Shown: positions 32,131 to 44,501, numbered from the stretch's first letter. The stretch is DNA of 64,000 nucleotides from Timema cristinae (GCA_039000515.1 JBCFYV010000012.1:42596355-42660354), one strand, 5' to 3'. The notes: a model not told the origin generated them from the sequence alone. Translations and numbers: made by a program.

Positions 32131-35100
32131 GCCATGGATTTTATGAGACTCCAGTAAGCTATCATCCTAGGTTTTGTATAAGAATACAATGAAAGTTATT
32201 AATAATAACTTTTTGTTCATGGTGGGGGAGTTTGGTCTTTCAAACCCCCTTTCCTCGCTACGTTACTGGGTATACACAAATATAAGAGTTTAAGATATAT
32301 ATAATAATTCGTTTTGTAACTTATTAATCATATACTTGTGTAATCTCTGACATTAGGAACTAAAAATACCACTGCCGCACTCACTAAAGTACTCCACCAA
32401 GACTTATCTTGAGCTATTTTTATCCAGTCCATCTCAATAACCCCTCAGATATATTCTAATGTTATCCTACGTGTGCGTGAAGGTATTCCAAATGGTCGCT
32501 ATCCATTAGGTTTACAAGTAAATACCTTGAACGTGGTTCTAGTTATTCATTAGCATTGCATGTCATGCCCACCCTAATCAGTTTGGTTTTAATTTTGATT
32601 ACTCTATCAATGTATAGTGTTATAGCCTATATATAATATGCACAATGTAATCTACCACTATGTAACCTCTTCCAATTTTCATCATAAATATGCAATTTGT
32701 GAGAAAACATTTTTCTATGTAGGTCCACATTTGTTTTCACTGTTACTTATAAAATGATATATCATTCGCTAAGGATATAATTAAATCCTAGCCACCCAAT
32801 AAATCCAGCTATTTTCAGAGGTGCTATCGCAAATAACTGTTTAATATAATAAAAGCTAGAGTTAAAGATTAAGAAAGGCATAGGTTTATTTTAATCTTAA
32901 AAATGTTTGTTGCTTGAATGCACATTCTGTGCTTGAAATTGCTTACATTTTTCTTCGTTTTCGCGATTGGACTCCTTCCACTTCTTTTATCAGAAAGAGC
33001 AGTGCTGTTTTTAGCAGACGTAGCGCCCTGGATAAACTTGGGTTTTTGGGGCCCCCATTTACCTCAGCACCCCTTCCCTTAAAATAGCTAAAACATAATT
33101 TTTATTTAATTTTATTACAATAGTTTGCACTTATATATCAATTTTCATCCGTATAAGTTATAAGGAATGTCCTTAAAGATAAATATATAGTATTCTAATT
33201 AATGCTTGAAGCCGTGTCATTGTGCATAAAAGGGTTAATATCGTCCCAACATTTAATTCAATTTTTTTCCCTAACAAACTGGATCTGTATAAAAGTTCAA
33301 AGTACAGCTTTTATAAGTTTAAATAAAATAAATTAACGTGTTTAAAGTTTATAGTGAGACATTTTCACCACAAATAGACAGACAAATGCAAACTAAGGGG
33401 AGTTAAATTGGAAAAATCACTTCGCTCATTCAATACATCAAACCACATGATTATGTCTTTTATTTGTTCTATATTCTGACAATATTTGCTAGATCACCTA
33501 TACCATATAAATTTCTCACCCTAATAGTGGATGTTTTCTTTAAGTTTTACAGGATGGAAGAATGTATCAGTGACGCAACTATTGTAGTGTCCCAATTAAT
33601 TTCAAAAGAATTGAGGGAATCTATAGGGAAAAAGGGAGAATTTGGGTATGGAACTGGATTATATCTGTGATTGGGGCAAAGTAGCTTCCCAGAGGCCTAT
33701 TTACACCCAATATAATTGACAAAACCAACAAGTTATTTTTTCAGACTAACGTAGTCATAGCTTTATAATAAAAAACAACAAAAAACCAACAAAAAACACA
33801 TCAAAAGTAATAATTAACAATAAATGCAGTGGACGTGGGGACAAGTTGCATGGGGCATAAAACATCTAACACTGACCGATCCTGGTTTCACTCATGCTCC
33901 GTGCACCATGCACATCAGTTGCTCCTAGCGAGCTCCAAACATGGTCTGACTCACATGTTTACCATAGATCATGGTTTCACGCATCATGTGGCTGAGGCTA
34001 AGCCAACATAATCATACTCATCCATCTTGTTTGAAAATCACAACCAGATTATATATAATTCGATCTGATTTAGTTTTATGTTTTTTGAAACTACATTAGA
34101 AATGGAATAGTAATATATTATTGGTGCTTTATTCGCCTTCGGGATAGGATGCATTATGTAGTTATAATTTTAATAAGTTTATTCTAAAGGTACAATTTAC
34201 AGTACATTAGTAAAAAGTAGCAAAGAAAATTTAATATACATAATGAAATACCTTTATGTAAAATACATAATTATGTGATCACCTATAACTAACATAATTA
34301 GAAAACTGCGTCAAGTATTTTTAGAAATTATTTTCATAGTAAAATCTCTTAAGAGCGTTCATCTTAGCAAGCCTAACTCAGCTCCCAGCTCACGCAAGGT
34401 ATCGGAGTTAAGACCCTTGGCCCTGTCGAGTGCAAGTTTAAAACCTATTTTCTGAGATTTTCGGTGGGAGGGTGAAAGTCATGGTGTGGCTTCACAACCA
34501 ACCAACGTATCCTTCCGCACCAACAAGAACAAATGAATCATGGAAACCGTAGATGGTGCTAGCTACCAAACAGGTCTTGTAGAAAAATAATACGTTTGGA
34601 AATATCGGTTTTCCCGAGAAAGATTTAAATGTTTATGTTAATATTGTCAGCACCACTTCAAAGATAATGTATCGATGTTTATTAATTGTTACATTTTCTT
34701 ATTTTTTGTTATGAAGCCAGCATTATTCTATTAAAAAATTTCAATTTTATTGATATTTGATCACTCTTAAAATTATAGAAGAGGTGTGTGTATAAAAAGT
34801 ATAAATTAATCAACATTTTTCTTTTCTTGACCAAACTGTTTCCGAGAAGAAAATTGCAAAACAATAACAATTATTTAAGATAGCAGTTTGTTCCCATGGC
34901 TCTGCATTTACACGCCAAATGAAAAGGGCCAATCGCCTTAAAGGGAAAAGAAAAGATTAAGATATGCCAGAAATGTGTGCAGTGAATTCGTAATTTGAAT
35001 GCTTACTCGAAACTTTCCGCGGTGACGATGGGGGACCAAGTAACAAAGTTTATTGTTAACAAACACAGTATGTCCCTATTGTGACAGAATGAAGATTTGT

Positions 35101-36435
35101 ACATAGTGCTTATCTATGAAGCCATTCTAAAATGGTTAATGACCGTCTTTTAGTGCAGTTTTTATACAAATATCATTTGATATTTCGCAATGTTCAGTAT
35201 TAAGAAAATTTAATAATTCTTTATCTTCATTAATGTGTAATCAGAAATTATCCATGTGAAATAATGTTCGTATAAATTTACAATTTCAAGCCGATTGTAT
35301 TACAGAGTTGATTGGCATGTGCTACATGCTCTTAATCAACCAAGGTTGTTGTTTAGTTTAGACATGACCATTTGGCATTTTGTCTGTTTGTCAATATGTC
35401 CAGATGTTCAAATTTTGTTACACGATTGTTAAATGAGTGGACCAATTTCAACCAAATTTGACAAGGGCATTAATTGAACGTAGGACTAATCTTACAATGT
35501 CACATTATTCTATTTGTTAGGGCTTAACATAAGGTTAAGTGATAACAACCACTACGTTTGATTTTGCAATATTTGTTTAGCGCTAATGTCCACGTAAAAG
35601 TGCTTTATGTAATGGGTTATTTATTGTTTGAAAGATATTACTTTGAAAATTAGCTGCAATTTCTAAGGAGCCCAAGGCTTCGAAGACGAGAGATACTTGG
35701 AACGAAATAATTTCCTGGAATTTTATAACGAGAATTTGTTCTTACGTTTTCATTTAAAAAAAGTACTATAAATTTTTGAAGTTATTGACACAGATTAGGA
35801 TTGTTTATTTGAAATCGTTTGTATTTATCTATTAATTCAATTAGAAAAAACTCCTCTTATTTGATAAAATTTAAACTTCGTGTTGATGATTTTCAAACAG
35901 ACGTTTTAGTAGACAAATATATCCAATAAAAGAGAGAAGATGACGTTAAACAGGCGTGATAAATTGGACATTCTTTGATTAATTGTTTTTCATAACAGTT
36001 TCTTAGACGTTGAAATGACCTGCTCTTATTATCTGTGGTTTAATTAAGTCAATAAATAGCTTTGAAACAAATCTAGAGCTCCTATAAAGTTAACGATAAG
36101 ATCTAATAGAAGGCACCTGCTCTTAATTTTACGAGTACATAAAACTAGTATTTACAAATCCAGATTTAACCAATGGTTAGACTTTACAACCAGTTAATTT
36201 ACGAGGACTTTAACGAGACATTGTAAGATTGGCCTTGTGTTCCATCGAGTATCAATGGCATATTATTTAATATTTTGACATTTATTGTAAGTCTTTCGTC
36301 TTGAATCATGTGATTCGCGGGTTATTCTCTTTTAATATAATGGAATATTGAATAAAATTAATAGTTTCATGTCTAGCTTGATGACCAAGATAAAATATTA
36401 ACTAAAAATTCAAGGCTAAATTATTGTAGGAAATA
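32131..36435. other. Long stretch without a recognised gene
   Basis: Mostly AT-rich. Short open frames at 33464-33670 and 33829-34011 (+) have no recognisable domain. 34360-34530 is less AT-rich and contains CGGAGTTAAGACC, only faintly like a 5S rRNA internal promoter. 35340-35480 has phrases typical of dispersed repeats (CCAATTTCAACCAAATTTG). Confidence 0.4.
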
Positions 36436-36439
36436 TTTA

Positions 36440-36660
36440 ACTCGATCTGTGACCGCATGTTCTTTGGCATCACACTCGCAATAGACTAGACAAGATATGA
36501 TTATGAGCTCTGGTTAAAAACCCGTTTGGGTGTACTGAGGATGTTTTTCTGTAAATGGTTTTTCATTCTTCGTCCTCGAACAATGCGGGTGCAATACCTT
36601 TAAATTTAAACCTTCCTAAGCCCTAACACAGTTGTGTAATCCTATTACAATATGTAAACA
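36440..36660 (+). mobile_element. Decayed SINE
   Basis: A tRNA-like eroded head, then CTGAGGATGTTTTTCTGTAAATGG and CATTCTTCGTCCTCGAACAATGCGGG, parallel to the family body (TTTTTCCTAAATGG and CTCCCTCCACACAAATGCGGG). Confidence 0.5.
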
Positions 36661-36858
36661 TTAAATGTATTTTAATTTTGTGGCTCAAATAAGCCCAAGC
36701 CACTGTATTGATTGTGCTGAAACCTTACAAGGATATAGCTTGGACGTCCGCTTATCATGAAGGTCAATTTAAAATCTATTTATTACACCATTTTGTTTCA
36801 AAACCCGAGGCCCTTATTTGTCCTTTTTCTTAGTTTATAGTTCTAGGATTACTTTCTA

Positions 36859-37170
36859 TTGGGCAAGGTTTCCAAACCTGGAGTGGACATGGCTGCCATA
36901 TTAAAAGAAAAAGGCTTCAATATAACATTTTTTAAAGTTCATCCAGAGTTACAACCTCTAAACTGTTGTGCAATCATGCCAAGCTATACTATAGATTGTG
37001 CTGAAAATCTAATTGTATTTAATTTGAGTATCTGTTCAACACATAAAGGCTTACTAATAATTACGTCCGCCATTTTAATTCATTGTGAAGACTACAAAAC
37101 ACTAATTGTTGGCCTTTTTCTCATATTCTATCAGATTTTTATTAGATTTAGACAGGATGGCCATCTTTAA
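36859..37170 (+). other. 103-codon open frame, probably incidental
   Basis: Starts from a non-ATG codon and reads HPELQPLNCCAIMPSYTIDC early, then a hydrophobic half. No known domain, splice site or codon pattern supports a gene. The surrounding phrases (GACATGGCTGCCATATT) resemble dispersed-repeat wording seen near 12990. Confidence 0.25.
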
Positions 37171-37239
37171 AGAAAATTGACGTCATAGAGCACTCATTTT
37201 TAACTCATCCTGAACTCTAGCCCCTAAACTATTGGAACC

Positions 37240-37460
37240 CTGATAATTAATTTGGGAATGATTTGAAGGGGTTGGAGAATAAGTCCCAGTAGAATATTAT
37301 TTTTGGATTATTTTCATAAATGCTTTTCCACTTCCTCTCCACTAAAATGTGAGTACGCCTCATATTAACTCTAAATTATTTATCCCAAATTTAGCTTTTT
37401 TTTTAAATGTGGCTAGCCTTGATGGGTAGGAAATCTTCGCAGACACAATAAAAAAAATAT
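37240..37460 (+). mobile_element. Decayed SINE body
   Basis: TTTTCATAAATGCTTTTCC, CTTCCTCTCCACTAAAATG and TTGATGGGTAGGAAATC follow the body-then-tail order of the SINE family. Confidence 0.45.
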
Positions 37461-37547
37461 TGTATTACTGATAGTTAAAATATTCTACTTTTGGGCACTT
37501 GGACAAAGGCTTCAGTTTCATCTTGACTGTTTTGATGGAGACTATAA

Positions 37548-37804
37548 TAATAATAATATTTAGCACCCCGTCTTACTACCCATTCGGGTTATACGCTTTA
37601 AGTACTTATTACGCTAATGGATTAGGAATTGGGAAGGTATAATTAGAGGAAGTAAACCCGCATTTGCGTGGAGGTAGAGTGGAAAACCATTTAGGAAAAA
37701 CCACACTCAGTTCACCCGACCGAGATTCAAACCTCGATCTCCCCGTCCTCGCAGTCAAGCTCAACACGACAAGCGCGTTAGCCAACTACGCCACCAAGGC
37801 GGGT
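37548..37804 (-). mobile_element. tRNA-derived SINE, full length, with perfect target duplication (family A)
   Basis: The minus strand runs from CGCCTTGGTGGCGTAGTTGG (A box) through GAGGTTTGAATCTC (B-box arm), the GGTTTTTCCTAAATGG and CACTCTACCTCCACG blocks, to the hairpin tail (ACCCG-AA-TGGGT, one G:U pair) and a TAT-TATTA end. It is bounded by a perfect 13-bp duplication ATGGAGACTATAA (37535-37547 and 37805-37817). It is among the youngest SINEs here. The 60-codon frame across it is not a gene. Confidence 0.93.
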
Positions 37805-37817
37805 ATGGAGACTATAA

Positions 37818-40040
37818 AGTCAGGATTAAAACTGCCAATGGGCTAGAAAGTTGGGTCTTTTCCCACCAAAAAGTGTTCCTCACTCACTATAAAAATAAAA
37901 CCTGGTACAATCTCTTCAAAATGTATGTAATATTAGTTTCTAACAAATAATTTGTAAATAGGTGAATATCCAGGATGAAGAGTAAGTAGTGGCGCATGGA
38001 GAAATAAAGATTAAAATAATCAACAGTAATCTTATCAATAAAACTTTATTTCGCTGCATGATATTATGTAAGTTAAATGTGGAGAAATTTCGTTGTTTTT
38101 ATTACTAGTTTAATTTTGATCGCACGCTTGAAAGCCATTTATTTGTTATCAATGAAAACCACTTAATCCACATCCTGTAAAACAGCACTATAAAAACAAC
38201 ATTTAAAAATACAAAAGTGTCCAACTATTACAAACCGTCGGCTCCCTTATACTCTAAATTCTATTATCACCCGCTCTCGATTCCCTCCTCTTCAGACAAC
38301 TAATTTTAACAATTGGTGAATTGGTGACAGTTGATCTGGGGTTGGAACTGGTATAGTTGTGATACTGCGGTTGTTATACGTGCTGCAAGCCAATAACGGA
38401 TGTTTGTAGCCCAATGGTTGTCAGAATATTGGAAATTTGAGAGGTTGTAGGGCTTATGTGTGGGTTGAGGGTAGGTGTGTAAATATGGGGTATTGAGGTA
38501 AAGGGGGTAGGAGATTGGTGTTCATTTTGATATAGGAACGTTAAAAAAACTAATGAGCTGTAACATTTTACCCATTAATTAGAGAGGAGGGCGTTTTGTT
38601 GAGTGCACATGAGTGAACATTTCTTTGATCACTTTTTATTGTTTGCTTAATTTTCTGTGAGCTTCAATCAAATTCATAGAGCAATGACTGGAGTCAAATG
38701 GTCAGATATACTGACTAAGGCTTTAACATACATGGATACAGTTTTGATCCAAAAAATGTATTTGTATATGATTTTTTTTTAAAACCATGTAAAAAGTGTC
38801 CACTTACCACAGAATCAAGCTGAGTACTTTGCATTAGCAAGCTAATACGCTACTAATAAAATATTCAGTTTAATCCTGTGCTTATAGTCACTATTTATAG
38901 CTCAACTTTCATAAGAAAAGCCTTGTCTGACATTGAAAAGCTGCTAGATCATTCATTGTGTCATACCATTCGATCTGCAGCTGTTACTATTATATTATTA
39001 ATAGGCCTAATTATAAAATATTATAATGCTATAAAATCTCGAAACAAATACTTGTTTGAAATTTTCTAAAATCTCCTACCCTTAAATAATTTGATTGTAC
39101 CACTAACTTAAAGCAGAATCTCTCATTGATTGTCGTGTGCTATCGTTAGCTATTCGGAGCCATCGTTAACAAAACCACAACAAAATGTGTTCAAAATTTA
39201 TGTTTATGAAAATAAACAGATACTTTTCATAATTAATGAGTAGTATTTGACCATTTTAGTGCAAGACAAGCATTGATTTCTTATTGATAGAGCATAGTCC
39301 CTCAAACGGAAAGTTCTTGATATCAAATCATGAGTCCAAGTTACAATTTTAAATACAAAATTGATAGCTATACATTTTAAAAAACACATCATCAGTAAAA
39401 ACGTTAGTCTATTTAAATAAAAATGAATAGCTAAGTGTGTTGTTAAGCGCAAAACTCAAGGATGGTTGGACCAATTCAGCATGTTTTTTTTTTACCTAAT
39501 ATTCATTGAAGTCCGAGGAAGGTTCTTATAAAGATAAAAATCGGAAAAATTGCATGGAAAAACGTAAAAAAAAAAAACATTTTTTCCCTCCATTCAAACT
39601 GTTCCTTGCTGTCAATTCTAGGGATGGCGATTTGAGATAGATTAATCAAAGAATCGTTTATTTTGGGTCGTAAAGATCGATTTGAGAAATGAATGGATTA
39701 AGTGAATCGATCTCAGACACCCTAACATCGACTTTCGATTTATTCACTTACTGTTTCGTTTAATTCAAATAAAACAAAAAGAGTACCAAACCATATATAA
39801 AGAAAAAACATTTAAAGTTTAACTAGTAGCTTTATAATTAAGAACGTAACCTTAAAATTAATATAAACTACTTGAATACATCCGTAGATTTGTCACTTTC
39901 TCTTTCTATGAAATACAGTATTACTTTGACAGTTTTTCAGTAGATTATCAATTAGTGCGTGTTCTTTTCTTGCTTGCTTTTAAAACTTTGCTTCTCAATC
40001 GAAAAACAAGTTCCTCGATTAATCTTGGGTTGATTGGTTT
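37818..40040. other. Gene-free stretch with a strand-asymmetric G-rich part
   Basis: No gene recognised. The plus strand is G/T-rich over 38320-38520, preceded by a C/T-rich part (38230-38295). Several short open frames (38878-39069, 39204-39452) show no domain. Confidence 0.4.
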
Positions 40041-40077
40041 ATTTTGTGTGTGTTTCCATTTATATTTAGTTCAAGAC

Positions 40078-40275
40078 TCATGCTGCCTATAAGACGCGGG
40101 CGGAGCAATTTAGGTCGAAGAGCTCGAAATTCTAGAGACCAAGCTAATTTTCACTCTAATCGGACTGCACATCAACATGAAGAGCGAAATGAAATTGAAA
40201 AGATTCTGATATCACAAACCCGTGCTGCACATCATTCAGCTAATAATCTTGTTTATATTAATTTTTTTGATTAAA
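40078..40275 (+). pseudogene. Helitron Rep/helicase protein, N-terminal fragment
   Basis: The frame from ATG 40080 reads MLPIRRGRSNLGRRARNSRD, then NRTAHQHEERNEIEK and ISQTRAAHH. An Arg-rich SNLGRR/SNARA-type start followed by an ...NRT..Q..ER... helix is characteristic of the extreme N terminus of arthropod Helitron proteins (upstream of the Rep/HUH and Pif1 helicase domains). Here it stops after ~65 codons and nothing of Rep or helicase follows, so it is a short remnant. The match rests on a low-complexity Arg-rich start and is therefore only moderately certain. Confidence 0.5.
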
Positions 40276-40734
40276 TTACATATTTGTGACTGTATAGTAT
40301 CACAAACTTATCTGTTCTGGTGACCATTACTGAAAACTAAATATTTAATCACGACATGTAAACTTTATAAGTGACGCCATCACTAGAACTTGACCAGAAA
40401 AAAGAGTTTGTGGTACTGCTACTGTACAATAGATTTTGACAGAACGACGTATGTCGGATGAGCTAGTATTAAAATATAAATTAGAATGAGTTATTCGTAT
40501 ATCCAAGACTCAATGCCTGTGATTTTGTGTTAGGAATAAACAAGTATATATGTAAGTGTTGTACTATGTGGTATAAGTTTAAATATAATGGACTAATATA
40601 AATATGTTTAAAACAATACATTTCCTTACCAGCTTATATCAATGAATATAATTATTTTAATAAATTGACTACTCTATTTAGAATACAACCAAAAAAACTA
40701 TTTTATGAAATTGAGAGCATTAGGTTGGTCTCTA

Positions 40735-40880
40735 TTAATAAAATGAAGAGATTTATTTCTAACAAGAACGTTTCGTGAAATCTACAGCATTAAGAGGCAT
40801 CAAATTTAAGGTAGATACTTTTGGTAATAAATTTCATAAGGTTATGCAATGCGGGCTATGGTAGAACTTGTGGATTAACC
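40735..40880. repeat. Dispersed repeat fragment
   Basis: ATTAATAAAATGAAGAGATTTATT and a following GAAATCTACAGCATTAAGAGGC parallel the start of the repeat at 59285-59390 (ATTAATAAAATGAAGAGTTT). Confidence 0.45.
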
Positions 40881-40974
40881 TGTGCACTGTAAGGTGGAAT
40901 TTTAAAATTTTGATTATATTTACTTACTATCCGATTTAAACTGTTTACGTTTTTAATCTCGTTGGTATATTTAA

Positions 40975-41400
40975 ATTTGGTTGTCCCTTTTACACTTTAG
41001 AAAAAGAAAGATTAGAATTACTTTTTTAAATCTTTATGCCGTTTGTACACACATTAAATATCTTTGAACCTTTTTACCTCATACCCTAAGTTTTTTCTCC
41101 AAGACTAAGACAGGATATTAATGTAAAAAGGTGTAAGAAGTGTAAGAATAAACAAAAAAGTATATAGTATATTTAATAAAAAACAACCTCTAAGACCAAG
41201 AAGAAAAACATTGCCAAAATGACCAAGAGGCAAAATGACCAACAATAACAAAAATGTTTGAAAGAGTAAAAAAAGTTATTAATGGTAAAAATGGCATAAT
41301 TAATAAATAAAATAATTTTTTTTATCATATTAAAAGGTGTAAAAGGCGTAAAAGAAATAGAAACTGTAAAACGAGTTAAAAGTGGCAAACATTGTAAGCA
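40975..41400. repeat. Cryptic GTAAAAG-type array
   Basis: From about 41110 the plus strand is purine-rich with many GTAAAA/GGCAAAA words (AAAAGGTGTAAAAGGCGTAAAAG near 41333-41356). Just upstream, 40980-41100, similar words occur in the opposite sense (CTTTTTACCTC). Same style as 42957-43520. Confidence 0.6.
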
Positions 41401-41404
41401 AGGC

Positions 41405-41666
41405 GATACATACATACATACCTACCTACCTACATACATACATACATACATACATACATACCTACATACATACATACATACATACATACATACATACATA
41501 CATACATACATACATACATACATACATACATACCTACATACATACATACATACCTACCTACATACATACATACATACCTACATACATACATACATACATA
41601 CATACATACATACATACATACATACATACATACATACATACATACATACATACATACATACACACA

Positions 41667-41667
<1 letters not shown>
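41405..41667. repeat. (CATA)n microsatellite, left block
   Basis: About 65 tetranucleotides with occasional CCTA variants. The Tyr-Ile-His-Thr and Met-Tyr-Val-Cys open frames over it are artefacts of the period-4 repeat. Confidence 0.97.
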
Positions 41668-41742
<75 letters not shown>

Positions 41743-41752
41743 TATTATTATT
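41668..41752. repeat. (TTA)n tail of the inserted SINE
   Basis: About 28 TTA triplets with two breaks, directly adjoining the 3' end of the minus-strand SINE at 41753. Confidence 0.95.
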
Positions 41753-41892
41753 AGCACCGCGTCTTACTACCCGTTCGGGTTATACGCACTTACGCTAATG
41801 TGTAATGGTAAGGTGATTGTGAGATGAAATAAAGGACCTACAGTTTAACGTGGAATCCGAACCACGGTGGAGGCCTGGCATTCCCCACATTC
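41753..41892 (-). mobile_element. Short SINE (family E) inserted in the CATA microsatellite
   Basis: The minus strand starts GTGGGGAATGCCAGGCC, has a B-box-like GGTTCGGATTCC, and ends in the common tail (GCGT, ACCCG-AA-CGGGT, ACGC, GGTGCTAA), then TAA repeats. A second copy with the same 5' end lies at 57691-57835. The head is not the tRNA head of family A. CATA repeat lies on both sides, so a target duplication cannot be read. Confidence 0.85.
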
Positions 41893-42407
41893 ACATACAT
41901 ACATACATACATACATACATACATACATACATACATTCATATATACATGCTTACATACATATACATACATATACATACTTACATAAATACATACATACAT
42001 ACATACATACATACACACATACATATACATACATACATACATACATACATACATACATACATACATACATACATACATACATACATACATACATACATAC
42101 AGACATACATACATACATATATACATACATACATACAGACATACATACATACATACATACATACATACATACATACATACATACATACATACATAGATAC
42201 ATACATACATACATACATTCATATATACATGCTTACATACATATACATACATATACATACTTACATAAATACATACATACATACATACATACACACATAC
42301 ATACATACATACACACATACATATACATACATACATACATACATACATACATACATACATACATACATACATACATACAGACATACATACATACATACAT
42401 ACATACA

Positions 42408-42437
<30 letters not shown>
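41893..42437. repeat. (CATA)n microsatellite, right block, with 282-bp internal duplication
   Basis: A tetranucleotide array in which an irregular stretch (CATTCATATATACATGC and TTACATAAATACATAC) occurs at 41934 and again 282 bp later at 42216, showing a segmental duplication within the array. Confidence 0.95.
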
Positions 42438-42440
<3 letters not shown>

Positions 42441-42479
42441 CGATAACGCCATTCCCTAACGGAGTAGGCAAGAAAAACT

Positions 42480-42955
42480 GCACTTTTTTAAAATCTATAT
42501 TTAATATATCTTCCCAGACTCTATCCAAACACTCCTATTCTTGCATACTTCCTTCAACAACATCCATACAATGACTAATACATATTTTTGTATTCTTAAA
42601 ACTCTTAATGTCTCTTTATTCACACATTCTTCTACAAAATTTAGCCTAACCGTGTCTTATATGGCCCACCACTTTCTTTTGTTCCACATCATCTACTATC
42701 AAATATTTGCTTCGTCACTCTATCCATTCTCATCCTCTCAACATACCCAAAACAACGTAAGACGCTTCTTTCCCATAGACCTATTGGATTCTATTTCAAA
42801 CCATATTCCTTCAGCACCCATTAATTACTGAATCTGTTCATATGAGTTTTTCCACATACATTTCTTAAATACTCGTATCTCATTCCAATTGCAATCACCT
42901 TGCTCTTGTTTTTCATCTGACAAACCAATTCTTCACATTCATAAAACAGTGTTGG
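42480..42955 (-). pseudogene. RTE-like LINE, C-terminal end of reverse-transcriptase ORF
   Basis: From 42955 downward the minus strand reads CEELVCQMKNKSKV, then AIGMRYEYLRNVCGKTHMNR, LKEYGLK, ERSVLRCFGYVERMRMDRVT and KQIFDSR, ending near GGPYKTRLG. This is the well-known tail of RTE/BovB-type and related LINE proteins (family form: NAVEMR.LRR.CG.T..DR, then ERS.LRWFGHVERM, then GRP..RW). At least four in-frame stops interrupt it. Upstream polymerase motifs are absent, so the copy is 5'-truncated or eroded; its 3' side abuts the CATA array. The clade (RTE or a relative) is inferred. Confidence 0.75.
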
Positions 42956-42956
42956 A

Positions 42957-43290
42957 GAAATAAAAAGAATGAAATCTGCAAAAGGGGCAAAAAGATATTA
43001 AAAATCCAAAATTGGGTTATAGTGTAAAAAATTTAATATGATAAAAAGGGCAACAGGTGTAGAAATTTGTAAACGGGGTATAAAAAAGTTAACGGCGTAA
43101 AAAATTGTAAACTGTGCATTAAAGTGTAAACGGGATGGAAAAGGTTAAAAATAGTTATATGGTTAGAAATGGGAATTGGAGTAGAAAGGTTAAAATGGGT
43201 ATAAAATTTAAACAGGAGGTACGGTTAATAAAGGTAAACGAGGCAAAAAGTCTAAATGGGGTAAATGCAATAAAAAAAAAGCTAAAAGGA
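42957..43290 (+). repeat. Cryptic GTAAAAG-type array, purine strand
   Basis: Irregular 12-18-bp reiteration of words such as GGGTATAAAA, GTGTAAAC, GGTTAAAA and GGCAAAAAG. Pyrimidines other than T are almost missing. Confidence 0.65.
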
Positions 43291-43315
43291 TTTTGATTGA
43301 ATTTAATTACATTAC

Positions 43316-43520
43316 CTTCTACTATATTTTCACATTTTATACCTTTAGTAAGACCTTTTTACCCTAAAATATTACCCATTTTGTCCTGTTTAAATTTTTA
43401 CAATTTTCCAGTTTTACCAGTTTTAATTACACTTTTTACTACTCTGTCTACTCTTTTTTATTTTTTATAATATTTACTTTTGTTTGCCTTTTTTTGCTCT
43501 TTTTGTACATCTACATATTT
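43316..43520 (-). repeat. Cryptic array in opposite sense
   Basis: TTTATACCTTTAG, CCTTTTTACCC, CAGTTTTACCAG and CACTTTTTACTAC words, i.e. the reverse complement style of 42957-43290, separated from it by ~25 bp. Together they could pair loosely. Confidence 0.6.
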
Positions 43521-43790
43521 TTAATTATCTTAGCCTATTATAATTCTCACGGGAAACCCCGGTAGTTACTTCATTATAAGCAATGCATACAATATTTTCG
43601 TTAAGGTCAGTTGTCCGTTTTTATTGAAATATCTGATATTTTTTGGATGAATCCCCAAATATATGAGATGCTCTTCAATATATCTTTATCATATTAATAG
43701 TGTTTTTGAAGTATTTTTTAGACACACTGAAACATTTTAAGCGACAATTATTAACTAAAATAATATCCATTTAAAAACTATCGATTTATT

Positions 43791-43815
43791 TTTCTTCTTC
43801 TTCTTCTTCTTCTTC

Positions 43816-43869
<54 letters not shown>
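43791..43869. repeat. (TTC)n(TTA)n compound microsatellite
   Basis: Nine TTC triplets run straight into about 17 TTA triplets. Confidence 0.95.
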
Positions 43870-43871
<2 letters not shown>

Positions 43872-44501
43872 ATATTCTTCTTTTAATTCAGAAAAATAAC
43901 GAATAATTATACATTATATATCTATTAATCATTAATGGAAGGAAATAAGTTTTTAATTTAATTTAGTCCTAGTGAATAAATTTTAAATCATAGTTGTTAA
44001 AATTATGAATAATGTAAAATAACATAGAACATAGCATGTAGGTAAAACAGCCCTCATTGAAAGAATATACGTATTTAAAGTGTAATTAAAAACTCATAAG
44101 ATGAGATAGCTTTAATAGTGTTAGCTTTACAAATGTAGACAAATATTTTTCAAATAATAAAACCCCAATAACCAATGAAATTTACAGAAATTTTTTGTAT
44201 TATAAAAGATTAATTGACGAATAATAAGTTATTGAGAAGTGAAAATCATGTTATATTATATTTTAAGTGATTAATCAACACAAAACGAATGTAATATATT
44301 TTAAGGTTAAATAATTAAATGTTATATTGTATGAATATAATTTAATAAACAATATGGTAAAATAAATAAGGATTGTTTAGTTTACTTTTTCTATATATTT
44401 AATCCTACCTTTTTTCCTTTGGTTGATGGCTGTGTTGAATAACAAATATTTAAGGACGACTTGTTTCAAAGAGCCCAGGAAATAAAAAACGCTTTCAAGT
44501 G
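43870..44501. other. AT-rich spacer
   Basis: Nothing recognised. Confidence 0.5.

Noticed and set aside
34405..34450. 5S rRNA-like internal promoter (CGGAGTTAAGACC)
   Set aside because: The match is short and imperfect and the rest of a 5S gene is absent.
37664..37846. 60-codon open frame
   Set aside because: It lies across the SINE at 37548-37804 and reads its antisense body.
41382..42528. Long open frames of Tyr-Ile-His-Thr or Met-Tyr-Val-Cys repeats on both strands
   Set aside because: They are translations of the CATA microsatellite; a period-4 repeat free of stops stays open in most frames.
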